DNA of 11,516 nt, from assembly GCA_019136935.1 (NCBI GenBank), contig JAGVTI010000070.1:1-11516 (forward strand). The letters are read 5' to 3'. Positions 7,710 to 11,516 of the stretch are shown here, piece after piece. The DNA is from Deltaproteobacteria bacterium. GTDB lineage: Bacteria; Desulfobacterota; Syntrophia; Syntrophales; JAAYKM01. The position numbers and the translations under genes are program-made. Each line of letters starts with the position of its first letter. The first letter of the stretch is position 1. The notes under the pieces were generated by a model that saw only the letters and a program-made list of their open reading frames with translations, did no database searches and was not told the DNA's origin.

Positions 7710-8539
7710 ACAGGGTCCTCCTGCCGAAGAATCTCCCCGAACTGTGGTCCTTCCTGGAAAATGAACCGGAAGCGCGAGTCTACGCCGGCGGTACGGATTT
7801 GCTCGTTCAGATGCGCGCCCGGTGCGCGGACAATCTTGTCCTGATCTGCCTGGAGCGGATCGCCGAACTGACGGGAATCCGGGAGGATGAAGACGGTTTC
7901 TGGATCGGTGCCTGCACGACCTTTCGTCATCTCCTCAATCATCCGCGGATCCGGGAACAGATCCCCGTCCTGGCGAAGGCCCTTTCAACACTGGGGTCGC
8001 CCCCCATCCGCAACATGGCGACCATCGGCGGCAACATCTGTACGGCCTCTCCGGCGGGGGACACGCTGCCGCCGCTGTATGTCCTGGATGCCGATCTCAT
8101 TCTGAGCACTCAGTCCGGTGAACGGGTCGTTCCCCTGTCCGGTTTCATTACGGCACCCGGTAAAACGCAACTTGAGAGAGGCGAAGTCCTGACACAAATC
8201 CGGATAAAAAAGCCGGAGGGATACCGGGTGCAGCATTTTGAAAAAGTGGGGCAGCGCAAGGCCCTTGCCTGCGCCATCGCCAGCATGGCGGCCCTGGTGA
8301 AAACATCGCCCGCAGGCGTGATCGAATCCGCCCGTATCGCCTGGGGGAGTGTCGGGCCGACGGTCGTCGTCTCCCCGGACGCCGAGGCGGCCCTAACCGG
8401 CAAAACCCTTTCTCCGGCGGTACTGGAAGCGGCGGCGGACCTGGCGGGAAAAGCCATGGCGCCCATCGACGACATCCGCGCGACGGCGGTATACCGGAGG
8501 AGGGTGGCCGCAAATCTTCTCCTGAGAATCGGAACGTAA
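7706..8539 (+). CDS. FAD-binding subunit of the molybdenum hydroxylase
   Basis: The product is 277 residues from the ATG at 7706, near the usual 280-290 of CoxM/XdhB-type subunits. FAD-site motifs are present: AGGTDLL (27-33) and TIGGNI (106-111) followed by CTASPAGDTLPPLY. KVGQRKALACAIAS marks the typical C-terminal domain, which ends with AVYRRRVAANLL. No extra Cys-rich loop of the 4-hydroxybenzoyl-CoA reductase beta subunit is seen, so that enzyme is unlikely. The open frame extends upstream to 7502, but the family start, GAAGGAGAAGG before this ATG, and the ATGA overlap fix the start. The subunit passes electrons to an acceptor, NAD+ or another, which the sequence does not reveal. The next gene starts ten bases after the stop. 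Confidence 0.9.
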   Translation: MNRVLLPKNLPELWSFLENEPEARVYAGGTDLLVQMRARCADNLVLICLERIAELTGIREDEDGFWIGACTTFRHLLNHPRIREQIPVLAKALSTLGSPPIRNMATIGGNICTASPAGDTLPPLYVLDADLILSTQSGERVVPLSGFITAPGKTQLERGEVLTQIRIKKPEGYRVQHFEKVGQRKALACAIASMAALVKTSPAGVIESARIAWGSVGPTVVVSPDAEAALTGKTLSPAVLEAAADLAGKAMAPIDDIRATAVYRRRVAANLLLRIGT

Positions 8540-8549
8540 GGATTATCCC

Positions 8550-9875
8550 ATGAATACAAACAGCAAACGCATCGTCTGCCTCAACCTCCAGGCCCTTCCT
8601 GCCTATCTTCCCATTGTCACCCAAACGGTGGCATCATCGGCCGGTGTCTTCGGCCTGGGTAAAGCGGACTGTCTGAGTCTCGAACTTGCCGTGGAAGAGA
8701 TCTTCCAGTATCTCTGCAATTCAGCATGCCCGGGGAATGAATTGAAGATCGAGTGTCTCGACGGGATCTATTACACGCAGGCCACTTTCCGGTTTTCCGC
8801 ATCCGGCATGAATCTGCGGGGCCTCAACATCGCGCCGTCTGTGACCTTTAATTATGAAGGGGAATGCGACCTGTCCGAAATGGGACTGCTCCTTGCTTCG
8901 CGTTCCGTGGATCATCTTCACGTCACGATCGAAAAGGGCAATCTGGTCTCTCTGTCCGTCGTCAAGGAGAAAACTTACCCCAGGATTTCCGATGACCTTC
9001 CCCTGCCGGAGACCTCCGGCGAAATCAGGCTGGAGACGCCTGATCCGGAAAGGCTCAAGCAATTTTGCCTCCTGGTGGGGAATCACTATTCGGAGCAGGA
9101 GAGACCCTCTTTCTTCGATCATCCCGGTAAAGTAGTGGACATGGTTGCCGGCGGCGATTATCAATGTCTGGTCGCCATGAATCCGCGGAAGGCCGTGGTC
9201 GGCGGCATCCTCTATTTTTCCAGGACGGAAAAAATCGTCCAGTGTTACGGACCGTACTTCTTTCAGACGGATCAGGGAACGGACACCGGCGCCGCCCTGC
9301 TTGATGCCTGCCTCAGCCGGATCGCCCGCGGCAGGGCTTTGGGACTTCTGAGCATCTCAGGACTTCCACACGGACTGGAGGCCAATTTCGAGCCTCTTGG
9401 CGATTTGAACCATTACCGTGACGATGTGACGCCGATCAAAAGATCGCTCTTTTACCGGCACCTCCATGAAGATCCGGGCGGCGAGGTGTGGTCCCACGCA
9501 GGACTGCTGGAGTACCTTGAACGGGCTTACGAACGCCTTGTCCTGGCACGGGACATCCGGATCATCCGTGACATGAGCGAAACACGTGCGGGGTATTCCC
9601 TGTTCGCGGCGGACGTCAATCGTGAACGGTCGGAAGTCACGCTTCGTCCCCTTTTGCCCGGTGCCGATTTTTCGGCCAACGTGGAGAGGCATATCCGGTT
9701 TCTGTCGGAAGAGCGTTTCCGGAATCTCTTTTTTGAACTCGACCTGGGCGTTCCGTGGCATGCAGAACTGATCCCGGTCATCATCGCGCGGGGCTTTAAG
9801 CCGGAGATTGTTTTACCCTTTGCCGGCCAGTCCGATCTTGTTGTCTTTCAATATCATGATGCAGCCGAATCTTGA
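8550..9875 (+). CDS. Fusion of a degenerate RsbW-type ATPase fold with GNAT-like domain(s)
   Basis: The 441-residue protein is not one I can name. Residues about 1-145 resemble the HATPase_c_2 (RsbW/SpoIIAB anti-sigma kinase) fold. SLELAVEEIFQYLCNSA (43-59) sits where the N-box lies, and EMGLLLASRSVDHLHVTIEKGN (from 110) fits the G2 box and last strands. The ATP site looks damaged: the N-box Asn is Tyr54, the first Gly of GxGL is Glu110, and the G1 D-x-G-x-G is not evident. Residues about 158-300 look GNAT-like, with a QCLVAMN / VVGGILYF strand pair and then QGTDTGAALLDACLSRIA in place of the acetyl-CoA loop. About 335-435 may be a second GNAT-like lobe. TAAGGA lies before the ATG, and the 3' end overlaps the next gene by 20 bases. 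It may be a regulator, an acyltransferase or a scaffold. Confidence 0.6.
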   Translation: MNTNSKRIVCLNLQALPAYLPIVTQTVASSAGVFGLGKADCLSLELAVEEIFQYLCNSACPGNELKIECLDGIYYTQATFRFSASGMNLRGLNIAPSVTFNYEGECDLSEMGLLLASRSVDHLHVTIEKGNLVSLSVVKEKTYPRISDDLPLPETSGEIRLETPDPERLKQFCLLVGNHYSEQERPSFFDHPGKVVDMVAGGDYQCLVAMNPRKAVVGGILYFSRTEKIVQCYGPYFFQTDQGTDTGAALLDACLSRIARGRALGLLSISGLPHGLEANFEPLGDLNHYRDDVTPIKRSLFYRHLHEDPGGEVWSHAGLLEYLERAYERLVLARDIRIIRDMSETRAGYSLFAADVNRERSEVTLRPLLPGADFSANVERHIRFLSEERFRNLFFELDLGVPWHAELIPVIIARGFKPEIVLPFAGQSDLVVFQYHDAAES

Positions 9876-10965
9876 CCTGCTGATCCCGGCCTACGTCCGG
9901 GAATTCGAACCCTATATCCCCAGCAAGCCGGATGCGGAGCTGAAGAAGCTCTATCGCTGCGACCGGCTCCTGCGTCTGAACAACAACGAAAACCCCCTGG
10001 GTCCCCCTCCCGGTGCCCAGGAAGTGATATGTAAATTTTCACCGCCGTCCGGCGCGGTTTATCCGAGCGGTGACTCCTATTACCTTCGCCGGGAAATCGC
10101 CGCCATCCACGGCATCGACCCCGATCAGGTTCTCGTGGGCAACGGCGCCAACGAGGTGATCACCTTTGTCATCAAGGCCTTCTGCGAACAGGGGGACAAC
10201 ATCATCACCGCCGATAAAACCTTCGCCGTCTACGAGTGGGTGGCCACCTTTTCCGGCATCGAGGCCAGGGTCATTCCCCTTGTCCGGGAGGGCTTCGACG
10301 ACCGGGGAATGCTGCGCGCCATCGACCATCGCACCAAGATCCTTTTCGTATGCAATCCGAACAACCCCACGGGGACCTATTGGTCAAGGAAGATTCTCAC
10401 GGATTTTCTCGACGCCGTCGACGGCAGGCAGATCGTGGTCATCGACGAGGCCTACTTCGAATTCGTCGAAGCGGCGGACTATCCGGACGGGATCGCCCTC
10501 ATCCGTCAATACCCGAATGTCGTGGTCTTCCGGACGTTTTCCAAGATGTACGGGCTCGCCGCGTTGCGCATCGGTTACCTGGCCGGCAATCCGGATGTCG
10601 TCGACATGATCCGGCGGACCTGTGTCGTCTATTCCGTCAACGCGATCGCCCAGGAAGCGGCCCGGGCCGCCCTGCAGGACGACACCGGACATATCCGGCG
10701 GACCCGTGAACTGGTGGCGGAGAGCAAGGCATTCCTGTGCGAGGAGCTTTCGAAGATGGGGCTGCCCCTTATTGCCGGGGAAGGGAACTATCTCATTGTC
10801 CGACTGCCGGGGAGCGACACCCTCGCTTACCGCAAGCTCATGCGGGAAGGGGTGATGATCAGGCCCATGACGGGTTTCCGTTACCCCGATCATATCCGGG
10901 TCAGTCTTGCACGGCTGGAGGCCATGGAGGTCTTTGTCGGCGCCCTGAAAAAAATCCTGTCATGA
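9856..10965 (+). CDS. hisC: HisC-type PLP-dependent aminotransferase
   Basis: From the ATG at 9856 the product is 369 residues, close to HisC (about 350-370). The frame opens earlier, at 9808, but that start lies well inside the previous gene; ATG 9859 is also possible. Fold type I aminotransferase residues are intact: NNNENPLG (42-49), NPNNPTG (167-173, N170), D197 and Y200 in DEAY, the PLP lysine K230 in TFSKMYGLAALRIGY, R238, and R348 near the end for the substrate carboxylate or phosphate. The spacing of N170, D197 and Y200 equals that of E. coli HisC N157, D184 and Y187. HisC converts imidazole-acetol phosphate and glutamate to histidinol phosphate, but relatives act on aromatic and other amino acids. 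No other his gene is near, so a specialised role is likely. It overlaps its upstream neighbour by 20 bases. Confidence 0.82.
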   Translation: MMQPNLDLLIPAYVREFEPYIPSKPDAELKKLYRCDRLLRLNNNENPLGPPPGAQEVICKFSPPSGAVYPSGDSYYLRREIAAIHGIDPDQVLVGNGANEVITFVIKAFCEQGDNIITADKTFAVYEWVATFSGIEARVIPLVREGFDDRGMLRAIDHRTKILFVCNPNNPTGTYWSRKILTDFLDAVDGRQIVVIDEAYFEFVEAADYPDGIALIRQYPNVVVFRTFSKMYGLAALRIGYLAGNPDVVDMIRRTCVVYSVNAIAQEAARAALQDDTGHIRRTRELVAESKAFLCEELSKMGLPLIAGEGNYLIVRLPGSDTLAYRKLMREGVMIRPMTGFRYPDHIRVSLARLEAMEVFVGALKKILS

Positions 10966-10977
10966 AAGAGCCTATCC

Positions 10978-11516
10978 TTGCGTGACATACCCGAATCCCC
11001 GAAGCTGTTTTCCTTCGAGTTTCTCGCCCTCTGCCTGATCCTGATGGCGGCATTTTGCAACGTTTCCGTATTTTACGGCTTCTATCATTATCTCGGTGTG
11101 ATCGGCATTCCCCTCGCATGGCGTGGTTTTCTCGTCGGCCTGGAACCCATGGCGGCGTTTGCACTCCGGCTGTTCGTGATTCCATGGATCCAGGCACGGA
11201 ATGCCTACACCGTTCTCATGGTGTCGCTTTTTCTCATGATCGCTGCTTCCTGCTCGTATCTCTGGGTCGTGACCGTGCCGTCGATGGTCCTGCTCCGCAT
11301 CGTTCACGGCGCCGCCATTGTTCTTCTGACGTCGGCCGTCATCGCCCTGATCGTCCAGTTCATTCCGAAAGAAAAAAGCGCCCAGGGATTCAGCATTGTC
11401 AGCATTTCCACCATGATTCCCTACTCGGTGATGCCGACGTTGACCGAGGCGCTCCTTCCTCAGGTGAGGAGCGAGGCGGTGATCTATGCCGGCGTTTCCA
11501 TCTTTTCCGGCGTATC
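10978..11516 (+). CDS. N-terminal part of an MFS transporter, cut by the window end
   Basis: An open frame continues from the aminotransferase stop to the last base. Its first possible start is TTG at 10978, with AAAGAG about seven bases upstream; about 179 residues are present. Hydrophobic helices lie at about 14-36, 46-68, 78-99, 103-127 and 138-155. The segment LLRIVHGAAIVLL followed by FIPKEKSAQGFSIV matches helix 4, the connecting loop and helix 5 of major facilitator superfamily carriers. The substrate is unknown; its position in the operon suggests it carries a substrate or product of the enzymes before it. The start is odd. An ATG at 10962 overlapping the aminotransferase stop (ATGA) begins M-K-E-P-I-L-A and stops at 10985; without one base near 10980 it would join this frame directly. 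This could be a sequencing error, a frameshift or a minicistron. Confidence 0.75.
   Translation, partial: MRDIPESPKLFSFEFLALCLILMAAFCNVSVFYGFYHYLGVIGIPLAWRGFLVGLEPMAAFALRLFVIPWIQARNAYTVLMVSLFLMIAASCSYLWVVTVPSMVLLRIVHGAAIVLLTSAVIALIVQFIPKEKSAQGFSIVSISTMIPYSVMPTLTEALLPQVRSEAVIYAGVSIFSGV

Noticed and set aside
4915..8539. Assignment as 4-hydroxybenzoyl-CoA reductase
   Set aside because: The FAD subunit lacks the Cys-rich insertion that binds the extra [4Fe-4S] cluster in that enzyme.
10963..10965. In-frame TGA between the aminotransferase and the MFS frame as a selenocysteine codon or readthrough fusion
   Set aside because: The aminotransferase is complete at normal length, no SECIS-like hairpin is obvious, and such a fusion has no known precedent to me; separate translation is simpler.

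Overview
The window comes from a Gram-negative bacterium. The evidence is a complete inner-membrane / periplasmic-bridge / outer-membrane-lipoprotein set (pqiABC) and a lipoprotein signal with a clear lipobox. The GC-rich coding style and the second operon's mix of a three-subunit molybdenum hydroxylase, an RsbW-like fusion protein and an MFS carrier suggest a Desulfobacterota (former Deltaproteobacteria) or Syntrophales-like genome. That placement is inference; no rRNA or other phylogenetic marker is present. All recognised genes lie on the + strand. No tRNA, rRNA, CRISPR array, insertion sequence or integrase was seen.

Layout. Bases 1-721 hold the 3' part of a gene whose product ends in a beta/gamma-crystallin-like Greek-key motif. 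A 351-base gap (722-1072) carries a good sigma70-type promoter about 55 bases before pqiA. Bases 1073-4603 are a compact pqiA-pqiB-pqiC operon: a two-lobed inner-membrane protein with two zinc-ribbon Cys sets, a triple MCE-domain periplasmic protein, and an outer-membrane lipoprotein. Together these should form a trans-envelope lipid-transport complex. A 311-base gap (4604-4914) holds three inverted repeats, a second sigma70-type promoter, and a small hairpin plus five-codon reading frame directly before the next gene.

Bases 4915 to the window end look like one six-gene operon with overlapping or nearly touching genes. It encodes a molybdopterin large subunit, a [2Fe-2S] subunit and an FAD subunit of the xanthine dehydrogenase / aldehyde oxidase family, in the order Mo - FeS - FAD. 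These are followed by a fusion of a degenerate RsbW-type ATPase fold with GNAT-like domain(s), a HisC-type PLP aminotransferase, and an MFS transporter cut by the window end.

How the parts may work together. The pqi operon is an envelope-maintenance module and is probably independent of the rest. The second operon joins an oxidising hydroxylase, an aminotransferase, a possible acyltransferase or regulator, and a transporter. This suggests uptake or export and conversion of a small molecule, possibly a heterocycle or amino-acid derivative. The hydroxylase lacks both acidic/basic residues used for xanthine binding in the bovine-type enzyme, so its substrate is open. This second operon is the best candidate here for an undescribed system.
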